NCBI RefSeq assembly: GCF_017877055.1 | Contig: NZ_JAGIPG010000002.1 | Span: 1,116,001-1,180,000, forward strand | Source of the DNA: Neorhizobium galegae | GTDB lineage: Bacteria; Pseudomonadota; Alphaproteobacteria; Rhizobiales; Rhizobiaceae | DNA length: 64,000 bases | Direction: 5' to 3' | In this document: piece by piece, positions 48,839 through 58,271 of the stretch | How the letters are laid out: each line of letters starts with the position of its first letter | Position numbering within the stretch: the first letter of the stretch is position 1 | Program-made: the position numbers and the translations under genes | Notes under the pieces: generated by a model | The model's database searches: none | The model's input: the letters and a program-made list of their open reading frames with translations, nothing else | What the model was told of the DNA's origin: nothing

Positions 48839-49765
48839 ATGTCGCACGTGTGCAAAACGCCGCTGGAGGGGAAAATCGCGCTTGTGGCGGGAGCGACGCG
48901 CGGTGCCGGGCGGGGTATCGCGGTGGAGCTCGGCGCGGCCGGAGCCACGGTTTATGTCACCGGCCGCACGACGCGGCAGAAGCAGTCGGAATACGCCCGG
49001 CCGGAGACGATCGAGGACACCGCCGACCTGGTGACGGAGGCTGGCGGCACGGGCGTCGCGGTGCCGCTCGATCATCTCGTTTCGGAGGATGTCGCAGCCC
49101 TCGTCGGGCGCATCCGTCACGAGCAGGGCGGGCTCGACATCCTCGTCAACGACATCTGGGGCGGAGAGCGACTTTTCGAGTGGGACAAACCGGTCTGGGA
49201 GCACGACCTCGAAAAGGGCCTGCGCATGCTGCGTCTGGCGATCGACACGCATCTGATCACCGCTCATCATGCCCTGAAGCTGATGGTCGAAAAGCCGGGC
49301 GGCCTGCTGGTCGAGGTCACCGACGGCACAGCCGAATACAATGCCGAACACTACCGCCTCTCGCCCTTCTACGATCTTTGCAAGACCGCGATCACCCGGC
49401 TCGCCTGGGCGCATGGCAAGGATCTGGAAAAGGTCGGCAGCACCTCCGTGTCGATCACACCCGGCTGGCTGCGCTCCGAAATGATGCTCGATATCTATCA
49501 GGTGACCGAGGAGAACTGGCGGGACGCGCTCGTCGCCCAGCCGCATTTCTGCATTTCCGAAACCCCGCGCTTCATCGGACGGGCCGTGGCAGCCCTTGCC
49601 GCCGATCCGGACCGGGCACGCTGGAACGGCCAGTCGCTGTCGAGCGGCGGTCTCGCCAAGGTCTACGAGTTCGATGACATAGACGGTTCGCGGCCGGATT
49701 GCTGGCGCTACATGAAAGAGGTTCAGGAGCCTGGCAAGCCGGCCGACGCCGCCGGCTATCGCTGA
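48839..49765 (+). CDS. SDR family oxidoreductase
   Basis: The 308-residue protein has the cofactor motif GATRGAGRGIA, YVTGRTTRQ suggesting NADPH preference, VNDIWGG in place of NNAG, and the catalytic FYDLCK. The C-terminal extension (about 45 residues) is longer than in classical SDRs. It is divergent from a TetR regulator. The substrate is unknown. Confidence 0.8.
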   Translation: MSHVCKTPLEGKIALVAGATRGAGRGIAVELGAAGATVYVTGRTTRQKQSEYARPETIEDTADLVTEAGGTGVAVPLDHLVSEDVAALVGRIRHEQGGLDILVNDIWGGERLFEWDKPVWEHDLEKGLRMLRLAIDTHLITAHHALKLMVEKPGGLLVEVTDGTAEYNAEHYRLSPFYDLCKTAITRLAWAHGKDLEKVGSTSVSITPGWLRSEMMLDIYQVTEENWRDALVAQPHFCISETPRFIGRAVAALAADPDRARWNGQSLSSGGLAKVYEFDDIDGSRPDCWRYMKEVQEPGKPADAAGYR

Positions 49766-50392
49766 TCAGCCACCCATCGCCGCTCTCCCGGTCGCAATCC
49801 GCTCGGCCTCGTCGCGCAGGTCGAGCGTGATCAGGGTGCCGTCGCGGATGGCGCGTTTCAAGGCATCCTTCCGCTCCGGCGCGACGCGGATCTCGCCCGT
49901 CTCGAAAAGCACCTGCAACCGGCTGCGCGAGAGCGGCAATTCCGCCGCCAGCAGCCTGTCGAGCCGCAGGCCGGTCGGGTAGGGCTGGGCGAGAGTGATC
50001 GCGATCCGCCGCCAATCGGCGTCGCAGCGCAGTATCGTCCTGCGCATGTCGATGCCGTCGCTTTCCTCGATGCGGCTCGCCCGGGCTTTCAGCGCCTGCG
50101 CGTCGAATTCGATGCGGGAAACGAAGTCCGGCGTGCTCGCCTGCATCGCCTCGAGCACTGCAGGATCGATCGCCCGGACATTTTGCCGCTCGAAGATCGG
50201 CCGGTTCCAGGTACCGTCGCAATAGAGGCATTTGTAGATGAGCCACGCATCGAGCCGCTTGCCATTGGCGTTGAGGCGGATGCGGCCGCTGGAACGGAAT
50301 GGTCTCGATACCCCGCAGCCGCTGCAGGCAAGGATCGGCCGGGGTGGAGTTTTAGGGGTTGCAGTCCATTCGAGATGGAGGATGTCGCACAT
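49766..50392 (-). CDS. DUF1062 family protein
   Basis: The 208-residue protein has a CxxC pair CSGCGVSRPF and CLYCDGTW that form a zinc-ribbon-like head, followed by RLNANGKRLDAWLIYKC and NVRAIDPAVLEAM, all typical of DUF1062. It ends one base after the convergent SDR gene. Function unknown; the zinc knuckle suggests nucleic-acid binding. Confidence 0.75.
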   Translation of the reverse strand: MCDILHLEWTATPKTPPRPILACSGCGVSRPFRSSGRIRLNANGKRLDAWLIYKCLYCDGTWNRPIFERQNVRAIDPAVLEAMQASTPDFVSRIEFDAQALKARASRIEESDGIDMRRTILRCDADWRRIAITLAQPYPTGLRLDRLLAAELPLSRSRLQVLFETGEIRVAPERKDALKRAIRDGTLITLDLRDEAERIATGRAAMGG

Positions 50393-50738
50393 GCCGTTTT
50401 GATCTTCCGGTCAGGAAGTTCATGCGGGAAACGGCACTCAAGAAGCCCTCTTGGGGCGCGCACGGCGTGGCGAAGGTCCGGACTGTGGGAAGGGAGCGTC
50501 GGAAGCAGGGCGACGGAGGCCGCACTGGCACGATCAATGCCAAACCGGTCTCAAGCCGCCACCCGATGAACAGTGTTCCCACGCGGACAAGCGCCATCGC
50601 TCTTCCGAATGGGAGGGTGAACCTGTCGAGACCGGGGATTACTTGGGCAAACTGAACCTCAAAGGCGGACGCTCTTCGACGGAAAGGGATAATCATGCCA
50701 AAATCGAAGTCAAGATTTTTTGGACGTCGCGCCGGTCT
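50393..50738. other. Unexplained 346-base stretch
   Basis: The stretch between DUF1062 and the cupin gene has no convincing gene. A plus-strand frame (50422-50655) starts METALKKP-like but shows no domain. A 16-codon ORF at 50696-50746 ([16 protein letters not shown]) lies just before the tandem repeat. The base use is coding-like in places, so it may be a worn remnant of a mobile element or gene, but I cannot name it. Confidence 0.3.
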
Positions 50739-50770
50739 GTTCTGATCTATATGCCGTTCTGACCTATATG
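50739..50770 (+). repeat. Tandem repeat before the cupin gene
   Basis: GTTCTGATCTATATG (50739-50753) is repeated as GTTCTGACCTATATG (50756-50770), 17 bases apart. The TATAT parts could serve as -10 elements or binding half-sites for the cupin promoter. Confidence 0.5.
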
Positions 50771-50803
50771 AAGCGAAACCAGTCGTTCAGCGAGGATCGA
50801 ACC

Positions 50804-51211
50804 ATGGACATCAAACGCAGCGGATCGCGGCCTTCGCAGGCTCCGCCACAATATTTCACCGGCACCGTCCGGTTGGATCCGATCGTCGAGGCGCCGGAGC
50901 CGGCCCGGGTCCGCGCCCTTTCGGTCACCTTCGAACCCGGCGCCCGTACCGACTGGCACACCCATCCGCTCGGCCAGACGCTGATCGTCACGGCCGGCGC
51001 CGGCTTGGCGCAGGTCTGGGGCGAGAAGGTACGGGCCATCCGGCCCGGCGACGTGATCTGGTTCCCGCCCGGCGAAAAACACTGGCACGGCGCCTCGGCG
51101 ACCACCGCCATGACCCATATCGCTATCCAGGAAGCGCTGAACGGCAGCACGGCGGAGTGGCTGGGACCCGTCACCAACCTGCAATATTCGAGCGAGATTG
51201 TGCAGGACTGA
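50804..51211 (+). CDS. Cupin-domain protein
   Basis: The 135-residue cupin has motif 1 [20 protein letters not shown] with two His and a Gln in place of the usual Glu, and motif 2 [20 protein letters not shown]. This resembles cupins annotated as carboxymuconolactone-decarboxylase- or hydroxynitrile-lyase-like. GAGGAT before the ATG at 50804 sets the start. The substrate is unknown. Confidence 0.8.
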   Translation: MDIKRSGSRPSQAPPQYFTGTVRLDPIVEAPEPARVRALSVTFEPGARTDWHTHPLGQTLIVTAGAGLAQVWGEKVRAIRPGDVIWFPPGEKHWHGASATTAMTHIAIQEALNGSTAEWLGPVTNLQYSSEIVQD

Positions 51212-51320
51212 GGTTCGCGCCGTTTAAATTTTCGGCCTCGGGGATCCGGACCGCGCTTTGGTCATCGAATGGCAATCCTTGTGGCGGAAGCTTGGGATCA
51301 TTCAGCCGAGAGGAGCCGCC

Positions 51321-52190
51321 ATGTCAGACATTACCCGTATTTCCAACCACTATCTGACCGCCGACGTCTCCTCGCTCGGTTCCGAGATGCAGGCGCTGAC
51401 TGCGGCCGACGGCCGCTCCTTCCTGTGGAGCGGCGATGCCGCCTTCTGGAACGGCCGCTCCCCGGTTCTGTTTCCGATGGTCGGCAAGGCGCCGGAAAAC
51501 CGCATCAGCGTCGACGGCAAGTCTTACGAGATGGGCCAGCACGGTTTTGCCCGCCGCAGCGAATTTACGCTCGCCGCGTCGAGCGGGACCATGTGCCGCT
51601 ACGAGCTCGCCGCCTCGGATGCGACGCGCGCCGTCTATCCGTTCGAATTCCTGCTGGCAGTCGAGCACTCGCTCGATGGCCGCACGCTGACGGTCGCGGC
51701 CGAAGTCGAGAACCGCGCTCAGAAACCGATGCCCTTCGGCCTCGGCTTCCACCCGGCCTTCGTCTGGCCGATCCCCGGTGCGGTGGGCAAGGCCCACACC
51801 ATCACCCTCGACAACGGCGCCGAACCGGCTCTTACCCGGCTCGAAGGCGGTCTGGTAAAGCCGGAAAAACTTGCCTCTCCCTTCAAGGCTGGCAGCCTGA
51901 CGCTCGACCATGCGATGTTCGAAGCGGATGCCATGATCTTCCCGGAAGGGGCGGGTGAGGGGCTGACCTATGCCGCCGACGGTGGCCCCGCCCTGAAATT
52001 TTCCTTCGAGAACCTGCCGAACCTGGCGCTCTGGCAGAAACCCGGCGCCCCCTTCATCTGCATCGAGCCCTGGCACGGCACGGCGGCCGAACTCGGAGGT
52101 TCGGACGACCTGGCGAAACGTCCTTACGGCATGGTCCTTGCGGCTGGGCAAAAGGCCCGCTTCGCCTTCACGGTGGAATTGCCGGTCTAG
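51321..52190 (+). CDS. Aldose-1-epimerase family protein (LacX-like)
   Basis: The 289-residue protein has the galactose-mutarotase fold with SVDGKSYEMGQHGFARRSEF, the His/Glu-type catalytic region GLGFHPAFVWP, and CIEPWHGTAAELGG near the end. GAGAGGAGCC precedes the ATG at 51321. It probably interconverts sugar anomers. It stands alone. Confidence 0.8.
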   Translation: MSDITRISNHYLTADVSSLGSEMQALTAADGRSFLWSGDAAFWNGRSPVLFPMVGKAPENRISVDGKSYEMGQHGFARRSEFTLAASSGTMCRYELAASDATRAVYPFEFLLAVEHSLDGRTLTVAAEVENRAQKPMPFGLGFHPAFVWPIPGAVGKAHTITLDNGAEPALTRLEGGLVKPEKLASPFKAGSLTLDHAMFEADAMIFPEGAGEGLTYAADGGPALKFSFENLPNLALWQKPGAPFICIEPWHGTAAELGGSDDLAKRPYGMVLAAGQKARFAFTVELPV

Positions 52191-52338
52191 CGTTCAGGGC
52201 TATCCCGGCTTCCCGCAGCCCCACATTCGGTCTATGGTTGCCACCGGCATTCCCGGGTGCAACTGCCGCTCGGGATCATTGTCTACGACAAGGACCCGAC
52301 CTGACTTCAGGCGGTCCCGCGAGAGCTGGGGGGAGAGC

Positions 52339-52725
52339 ATGGCCGCGTCGCTTCGCATAAACCACCTGTCCATCATGGTCCGCGATCTCACCCGCAGTGC
52401 TGATTTCTATCAGAAGGTCCTGCGCCTGCCGGAAATCGAGTGCAAGGCACGCAAGCCGAACATCCGCTGGTTCGGCATCGGCGACGACCAGTCGATCCAC
52501 CTGATCGAAGGCGATTTCGGCCACACCTACGTCACCATGTCGACGCATCTCTGCATCGCCGTGACCGACCTCGACGGCACGGTCGCCCACATCGCCGCAA
52601 CCGGCACCAGATATGGGGATCTGGCGAGAAACGAGGGCAGGATCTACACGCGTGCCGATGGCGTGCGGTCGATCTACCTGCAGGATCCTGACGGCTACTG
52701 GCTGGAGATCAGCGAGGATTATTGA
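52339..52725 (+). CDS. Single-domain VOC protein
   Basis: The 128-residue protein has one VOC module: INHLSIMVRDLTRSADFYQK, IHLIEGDFGHTYVTMSTHLC, and RSIYLQDPDGYWLEISED with the Glu metal ligand. It resembles glyoxalase-I-type and fosfomycin-resistance-like proteins. The reaction is unknown. GGGGGAGAGC precedes the ATG. Confidence 0.75.
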   Translation: MAASLRINHLSIMVRDLTRSADFYQKVLRLPEIECKARKPNIRWFGIGDDQSIHLIEGDFGHTYVTMSTHLCIAVTDLDGTVAHIAATGTRYGDLARNEGRIYTRADGVRSIYLQDPDGYWLEISEDY

Positions 52726-52877
52726 TCGCAAAATTCAGTCGTAAAACGATCGCCCTGACCGGGATTTGGCGATACTCAGCCGTCTCCTGCCAAAGGCGAA
52801 TGCCATGAGGCTGCAGCTCAAGATTGGCGCAAGGCTCGGGTGCTTCTCTTCGTTGAATATTTTCGAGGAGAATAATC

Positions 52878-53660
52878 ATGACCACTATTGCATCCACATC
52901 CTATTATAACGCCGCCACTCGACATGCCGGTTCCAATGGCGCCGGTCTTGCCAAGGCCGACGATCCCTATGGGGACGCCGTCGCGGATCAGGGATCGGGG
53001 AGCCGGGCCGGCAAGGCTTCGGCCGCCACCGACAGCGGCGCTTCGACGGCGACGATCAGCTTCATGGGCAAGGTCGTCAACGCGATCGTTCTCGACCGTT
53101 CGAACCTCAAGGCGATCAACGTTGCCGAATTGCCGGAAGATCAGTACCAGCAATTCATGGAGGTAACGCGGAACGGCATAGAGGCGAACAAGAAGTACCT
53201 CGAAAGCCAGTATACCGAACGGACCTTCCCGGATTATTCGAACGATCCGCGCATGAAGACCTATGCGACGATTACCATCGCCGGCAGGGTCGTCGCGACC
53301 ATCGACAATCAGGGTGTCGTGACGACGGCAAGCGACGCGCTGGGCGAGCGCGTCAGCAAACTGCTCAAGGACGGTTTGGCCGGCGAGGCCAATGTCCCCG
53401 GCGGTCCGGCAAGTGCGCAATTCAGGGCCGAGAAGATCGCCGAATTGCTGGGCGGCCGGATCGTCAAGGCATCCACCGCGATGACGCAGAGGCAGTATAA
53501 TGCCATGCCGCCATTCGAAGGACCGACGATCACGATCGACTACGAAGGCATGAAGAACGCCCCCTTGTCCGCACAGATCGACCGCATGATCGAGAATTAT
53601 GCGGAGACCGAACAAAAACGGGCGGAATATCTGTCTCGACAGCAGGGGATGACGGCTTAA
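52878..53660 (+). CDS. Hypothetical protein with MTTI-x-ST start
   Basis: The 260-residue protein starts MTTIASTSYYNAATRHAGS, has a low-complexity stretch to residue 55, then a folded domain (AIVLDRSNLKAINVAELPED through YATITIAGRVVATIDNQGVV) and a helical C-terminal part. The start motif is shared with the 32697-33248 product. TCGAGGAG precedes the ATG. No family is recognised. It may be exported or assembled by a route that reads the N-terminus. Confidence 0.6.
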   Translation: MTTIASTSYYNAATRHAGSNGAGLAKADDPYGDAVADQGSGSRAGKASAATDSGASTATISFMGKVVNAIVLDRSNLKAINVAELPEDQYQQFMEVTRNGIEANKKYLESQYTERTFPDYSNDPRMKTYATITIAGRVVATIDNQGVVTTASDALGERVSKLLKDGLAGEANVPGGPASAQFRAEKIAELLGGRIVKASTAMTQRQYNAMPPFEGPTITIDYEGMKNAPLSAQIDRMIENYAETEQKRAEYLSRQQGMTA

Positions 53661-53876
53661 GTTCCCGGATGCTGAAACGAGGCAGGATCCGGACGGCTAC
53701 TGTCACTCTCGATCTATATGAAGGTGGGGCGCCCAAGTTTAGCAGCAAGATCCGGGGCGCTGAAAGAATCACTTAGCGTCTGTCGCAAAAGTCGCTCGCA
53801 AAATTCGAAATCATGCGACCGACTTCTGTGCCAGGAGTATTCTACATTTTCAGCCAGGAGCCGGTAGCCCCCGCCC

Positions 53877-54287
53877 TTACTTCATCGCCTCGAAATCCAT
53901 CGCATGGCCGTTGATGCAGTAGCGCAGGCCGGTCGGCGGCGGGCCGTCCGGGAAGACGTGGCCGAGATGGCCGCCGCAATTGCTGCAGCGGACTTCGGTG
54001 CGCACCATGCCATGCGAGGTGTCGCGGATTTCGATGATCGCCTCCGGATTCACCGCCTCGAAATAGCTCGGCCAGCCGCAGCCGGAATCGAACTTGGTGT
54101 CGGAGACGAACAGCGGCTCGTGGCAGGCGGCGCAGCTGTAGAGACCCTTTTCATGGCTGTTCCAGAAGGGGCCGGTAAAGGCGCGTTCGGTGCCGGCCTG
54201 CCGCAGGATGCGGTACTGCTCAGGCGTCAAGAGCGCGCGCCATTCTGCATCGGTCTTCTGGATTTTCGGGGTGATGACATCGGACAT
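53877..54287 (-). CDS. msrB: Peptide-methionine (R)-S-oxide reductase MsrB
   Basis: The 136-residue enzyme has the zinc motifs CAACHEPLF and [15 protein letters not shown], the [11 protein letters not shown] loop and the catalytic Cys in [12 protein letters not shown]. It repairs R-methionine sulfoxide in proteins. The start is the ATG at 54287; upstream in-frame sequence is not typical. It is a single gene. Confidence 0.93.
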   Translation of the reverse strand: MSDVITPKIQKTDAEWRALLTPEQYRILRQAGTERAFTGPFWNSHEKGLYSCAACHEPLFVSDTKFDSGCGWPSYFEAVNPEAIIEIRDTSHGMVRTEVRCSNCGGHLGHVFPDGPPPTGLRYCINGHAMDFEAMK

Positions 54288-54437
54288 CGCAAGGTTCCTT
54301 TCGTTTCCCCATAGATAGGCATCGAGGCGGCGGAGGAAAAGTCCACGGTGAGAGAGCAGATGCCGGCATGACCGCTTACGGCCCAAACCGGCCATGAATG
54401 ATTTCGCCTTCATGGCCGGCGGATTTCATCCCTTTGT

Positions 54438-55193
54438 TCAAGCAGGGTTCATGGCAGCGAAGATGCTGTCATAGGTACCGTCCCGTTCGGCCCAGCGGCG
54501 CGCGTGATCGCGTTCGAGTAGAAGTTCGCCGCGGGGGTGGCAGCCCCGTTCGAGCATCGTCATCACCTCGGAGGTATAGGTGGCCAGGGACATCGCGCGG
54601 GGGTCTGCGGCCTGCGCGGCACCGGTCAGTTCGGTCTGCACGTAGGGCGGCGACAATTCGAGCACATCGACCGACGTCCTGCGCAATTGGTGACGTAGTG
54701 ATGTCAGCCACGAATGCAGAAAGGACTTGGTAGCGCAATAGGTAGGGAAATCGGCGCGAGGCAGGAAAGCCAGCGCCGAACTCGTTGCCATGACGGTCGA
54801 TGCCGGCTGCTGCTTCAGGAGCGGCAGAAAGGCGCCGACGACGCGCAACACGCCGATGATATTGGTCTGTACCATCGCCTCCGCGTCGGCGGTATCCCAA
54901 TCCTCGGCCGTCATGTCCTCTATGCGGGAAATACCCGCATTGGCGATAAGCACGTTCAGGCGGGGAAATCGATCGTGCACTGCGCTTGCCATGGATGCGA
55001 GGGAACCGGCGTCATCCAGATCGAGATGGAACCCTGTGATGCCGGGCCGTGCACGGGTAATCTCGCCGAGCATATTTTGCCGCCGCCCGGTGATGATGAC
55101 GCGGTTGCCGCGGTCATGAAACGCTTCGGCGAGCGCGCGGCCAATGCCGCTCGTGCCTCCGGTTATCAGGACGGTATTGTCGGTCATTTTCAT
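54438..55193 (-). CDS. SDR oxidoreductase, DltE-like
   Basis: The 251-residue SDR has TGGTSGIG at about residue 11, IANAGI near residue 85 and the catalytic YCATK near residue 157. It is a close paralog of the 4659-5417 product, sharing ALAEAFH, VIITGRRQ, and SPPYVQT. Unlike that gene it has no adjacent HxlR regulator. ACCTTGGAAGGG lies before the ATG. The substrate is unknown. Confidence 0.85.
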   Translation of the reverse strand: MKMTDNTVLITGGTSGIGRALAEAFHDRGNRVIITGRRQNMLGEITRARPGITGFHLDLDDAGSLASMASAVHDRFPRLNVLIANAGISRIEDMTAEDWDTADAEAMVQTNIIGVLRVVGAFLPLLKQQPASTVMATSSALAFLPRADFPTYCATKSFLHSWLTSLRHQLRRTSVDVLELSPPYVQTELTGAAQAADPRAMSLATYTSEVMTMLERGCHPRGELLLERDHARRWAERDGTYDSIFAAMNPA

Positions 55194-55651
55194 TTGTGAA
55201 CCCTTCCAAGGTGTTTTAGGGAAAGGCCACGGCATGATCGTCAGGAATGCAGTGCAATGCTTCACCCCGCCCGGAGCGGACGATGAAGACAGGGCTGCAG
55301 ATTACGAAGCAAAATCTCTACCGCGTACCTTTGGAGCCAAGTTTTCCCTGCTGGGACCTTCTTGACAAAGGACGCGTTGGATAACGGTAACGCCTACGGC
55401 GACGGTCGCGGACCGGCGCGGGTTGATTCCTAGTCGACCTTTGCTTGGTGGTCAACGGCCCGTCCAGGCAATGACCGCTCATCGCGCGAAGCTGCCCCCA
55501 AGCGTTGGCAGCCCTTGCCGTCAAATTCCCGGAAAGTCGCGTTTCTGTGTGTTTCGTCCGGTTCTGCTTGAGGCGGGCCCCCGTTTCCCATAGAAAATCA
55601 CGTGCCTCCGAACGGTCGGGCGGTGTGGGGCTTCTGAAGCGTGGAGATGAC
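55194..55651. other. Intergenic region before the mnh operon
   Basis: These 458 bases separate the divergent SDR and mnhA. They should hold both promoters. A TTGACA at 55372 is seen on the plus strand but no good -10 at 17 bases. No gene, repeat or terminator is convincing here. Confidence 0.5.
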
Positions 55652-57997
55652 ATGGCTGCCAATGCGCCGGCGTTGACGTTCTTTGCGCTCTTCCTTCCCT
55701 TCGTCGCTTCCGTTCTGGCGCCCTTCCTCACTCGTCGTCTGGGCGACAGGGCCGCCTGGGTTCTGGCGCTGGCGCCGGCGCTCGCCTTCGCGCATTTCTG
55801 CACCTTCCTGCCTGAAATCGCCGCCGGCGAGGTGGTGACCGGGGGATATGCCTGGGCGCCGAGCTTCAACCTCTCCTTCTCCTGGTTCCTCGATGGCCTG
55901 TCGCTCACCTTCGCGCTTCTGATCACCGGGATCGGCACGCTGATCGTCCTCTATTCCGGCGGCTACATGAAGGGTCACGAGGGGCAGGGACGCTTCATGG
56001 CCTTCATCCTCGCCTTCATGGGCGCGATGCTCGGCCTCGTCGTCTCCGACAGCTTTCTGATGCTGTTCGTCTATTGGGAACTGACCTCGATCACCTCCTT
56101 CCTGCTGATCGGCTTCGATCACGAGAGGGAGGCGGCCCGGCGTGCGGCGCTTCAGGCGCTGGTGGTCACCGGCGGCGGGGGGCTCTGCCTGCTCGCCGGC
56201 CTGGTCTTCCTCTGGAACATCACCGGCGTCACCCAGCTTTCGCTCCTCGTGCACCTGGGCGACGGGCTGCGTCAGAGCCCGTTCTATCTCGCAACCCTGC
56301 TGCTGGTGCTCGCCGGCGCCTTCACCAAGTCGGCGCAGTTTCCGTTCCATTTCTGGCTGCCCAACGCCATGGAAGCACCGACCCCGGTTTCGGCCTATCT
56401 GCATTCGGCGACCATGGTGAAGGCCGGCGTCTATCTGCTGATGCGGCTGAACCCGGTCATGGGGCAAACGCCCGCCTGGGTCATCCTGCTGCCCTTCTTC
56501 GGCGGTATCACGCTGATTGCCGGCACCTTCCTCGCCGTTCGCCAGACGGACCTGAAGCTGATGCTCGCCTATACGACCATGGCCTCGCTCGGTCTCCTGG
56601 TCATGCTGACCGGCTTCGGCTCGGCCCATGCGGTGGAGGCGGCGGTGCTCTATCTCGTTGCTCATTCGCTGTTCAAGGGCGCCCTGTTCATGGTCGCCGG
56701 CACGGTGGATCATGAGGCCGGCACCCGGGATGTCACCAAGCTCGGCGGCCTGCGTGCCGCCATGCCGGTCACCTTCGGCGCGGCCCTGCTGGCGGCGCTC
56801 TCCATGGGCGGCCTGCCGCTGTTTTTCGGTTTCCTCGCCAAGGAGGAGATCTATGCCGCGCTCGCCGCCGGCAATCCGCGCGCCGTGTTCTTCACCGGCC
56901 TGGCGGTGATCGGCAATGCGCTGATGGTCGCGATTGCCTTCGCCGTTGCGCTGAAACCGTTCCTCGGCCCCCATGTCGAGACGCCCAAACCTGCCCATGA
57001 GGGACCGGTGACGCTCTGGCTAGGCCCGGCAGCCCTCTCGGTGCTCGGCCTGCTTGCCGCGATCTTTTCCGGCACCGCACACCGCTACGTCTCCTCGCCG
57101 ATGGCAAGCGCGATCACCGACAAGAAGACCGTCGTCGACATTTCGAGCATGCCGCACCTCGGCGTGCCGCTGCTTCTGTCGGTAATCACGTTAATGCTCG
57201 GGGCGCTCGCCTTCTGGCGGCTGACGGAACTGCGGGCCTTCATGGTGCGGGCGGTGGAAAGTCTCGGCCCCGGTCCGGACCGCGGCTTCGATCATTTCGT
57301 CTCCGGCATGGTGCGGCTCTCAGGCGTCGTCACCCGTCTCGTCCAGCCGGGACGGCTGGAAATCTACATCACCGCAACCTTCCTCCTGCTGGCGGTGACG
57401 CTGCTTGTCCCGCCCTTCGTGTTCGGCGAGTTGCCCAAAATGCCCGCCTGGCCGGAAGACCTGCTGGTTCAGGAAGCGGCGTTCTTCCTGATAGCGGTGA
57501 TCGGCCTTGTTTCCGTGCTGCGCGCAAAAGACCGGCTGACGGCGATCGTTTCCCTCGGCATCCAGGGTTTTGCCGTCGCCGTCATCTTCCTGCTGTTCGG
57601 CGCGCCGGACCTGTCGTTCACCCAGTTCATGGTTGAGACGCTGTCGGTCGTCATCCTGGCGCTGGTCATGACCCGGCTGCGGCTGTCCCCCCGGGATCAT
57701 CGGCCTCTCGGACAGACGCTCTTCGACGGCACGATCGCGGTCGCATGTGGCCTCGGCTTCACGCTGCTCCTTCTGAAATCGACTGAGACGCCGTTCGATA
57801 CCCTGCTCACCGGTTTCTTCAACACCTATTCCAAGACCGTCGCCCACGGCGCCAACGTCGTCAACGTCATCATCGTCGACTTCCGCGGCACGGATACACT
57901 GGGCGAGATCGCGGTGGTGATGGTCACTGCGCTCGCTGTCCTGGCGCTGATCCGGGTGAGGGCGGGCAGACGCGCCAGTTCGGGGGAGGGGAAGTGA
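55652..57997 (+). CDS. mnhA: Monovalent cation/proton antiporter subunit A (MnhA/PhaA)
   Basis: The 781-residue protein has about 20 membrane segments: an NADH-dehydrogenase-subunit-5-like core (SFSWFLDGLSLTFALLITGI, KSAQFPFHFWLPNAMEAPTP VSAYLHSATMVKAG around residues 230-265) and a C-terminal MbhD/E-type part (about 630-781). It is the large proton-pumping subunit. The ATG at 55652 follows GTGGAG. It heads the operon mnhABCDEFG; a RIME-type repeat separates it from mnhB. Confidence 0.92.
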   Translation: MAANAPALTFFALFLPFVASVLAPFLTRRLGDRAAWVLALAPALAFAHFCTFLPEIAAGEVVTGGYAWAPSFNLSFSWFLDGLSLTFALLITGIGTLIVLYSGGYMKGHEGQGRFMAFILAFMGAMLGLVVSDSFLMLFVYWELTSITSFLLIGFDHEREAARRAALQALVVTGGGGLCLLAGLVFLWNITGVTQLSLLVHLGDGLRQSPFYLATLLLVLAGAFTKSAQFPFHFWLPNAMEAPTPVSAYLHSATMVKAGVYLLMRLNPVMGQTPAWVILLPFFGGITLIAGTFLAVRQTDLKLMLAYTTMASLGLLVMLTGFGSAHAVEAAVLYLVAHSLFKGALFMVAGTVDHEAGTRDVTKLGGLRAAMPVTFGAALLAALSMGGLPLFFGFLAKEEIYAALAAGNPRAVFFTGLAVIGNALMVAIAFAVALKPFLGPHVETPKPAHEGPVTLWLGPAALSVLGLLAAIFSGTAHRYVSSPMASAITDKKTVVDISSMPHLGVPLLLSVITLMLGALAFWRLTELRAFMVRAVESLGPGPDRGFDHFVSGMVRLSGVVTRLVQPGRLEIYITATFLLLAVTLLVPPFVFGELPKMPAWPEDLLVQEAAFFLIAVIGLVSVLRAKDRLTAIVSLGIQGFAVAVIFLLFGAPDLSFTQFMVETLSVVILALVMTRLRLSPRDHRPLGQTLFDGTIAVACGLGFTLLLLKSTETPFDTLLTGFFNTYSKTVAHGANVVNVIIVDFRGTDTLGEIAVVMVTALAVLALIRVRAGRRASSGEGK

Positions 57998-58015
57998 TGG
58001 CCTTCGCCTCGGCGC

Positions 58016-58193
58016 ACCCCCCTCTGCCCTGCCGGGCATCTCCCCCTCAGGAGGGGAGATCGGCTGGGAGGTCGCTCACCGCATCCGGTTTGGTGTTACC
58101 TTCCGCACGACATTTTTGGATGAACAGGGACCGTGCCACTTGTGATCTCCCCATCCGAGGGGGAGATGTCCGGCAGGACAGAGGAGGGCTGGC
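58016..58193. repeat. RIME-type repeat between mnhA and mnhB
   Basis: CCCCTCTGCCCTGCCGGGCA at the left and GTCCGGCAGGACAGAGG at the right are imperfect inverted copies, with CTCAGGAGGGGAGATC and GATCTCCCCATCCGAGG as inner arms. It sits in a junction that is normally only a few bases wide. A stop-free frame crosses it from 57994 to the mnhB ATG. Confidence 0.75.
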
Positions 58194-58271
58194 GAGGTTC
58201 GAGCTGCAAGGGGAGCGGTCCTTGATCAACCTCCACGAGGCGGCGGCAACCAACCTGCGAGGTGCTCATCC

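Noticed and set aside
55598..56998. A 466-codon minus-strand frame opposite mnhA
   Set aside because: Arg/Gln/Gly-rich antisense shadow of a membrane protein gene, with no motif.
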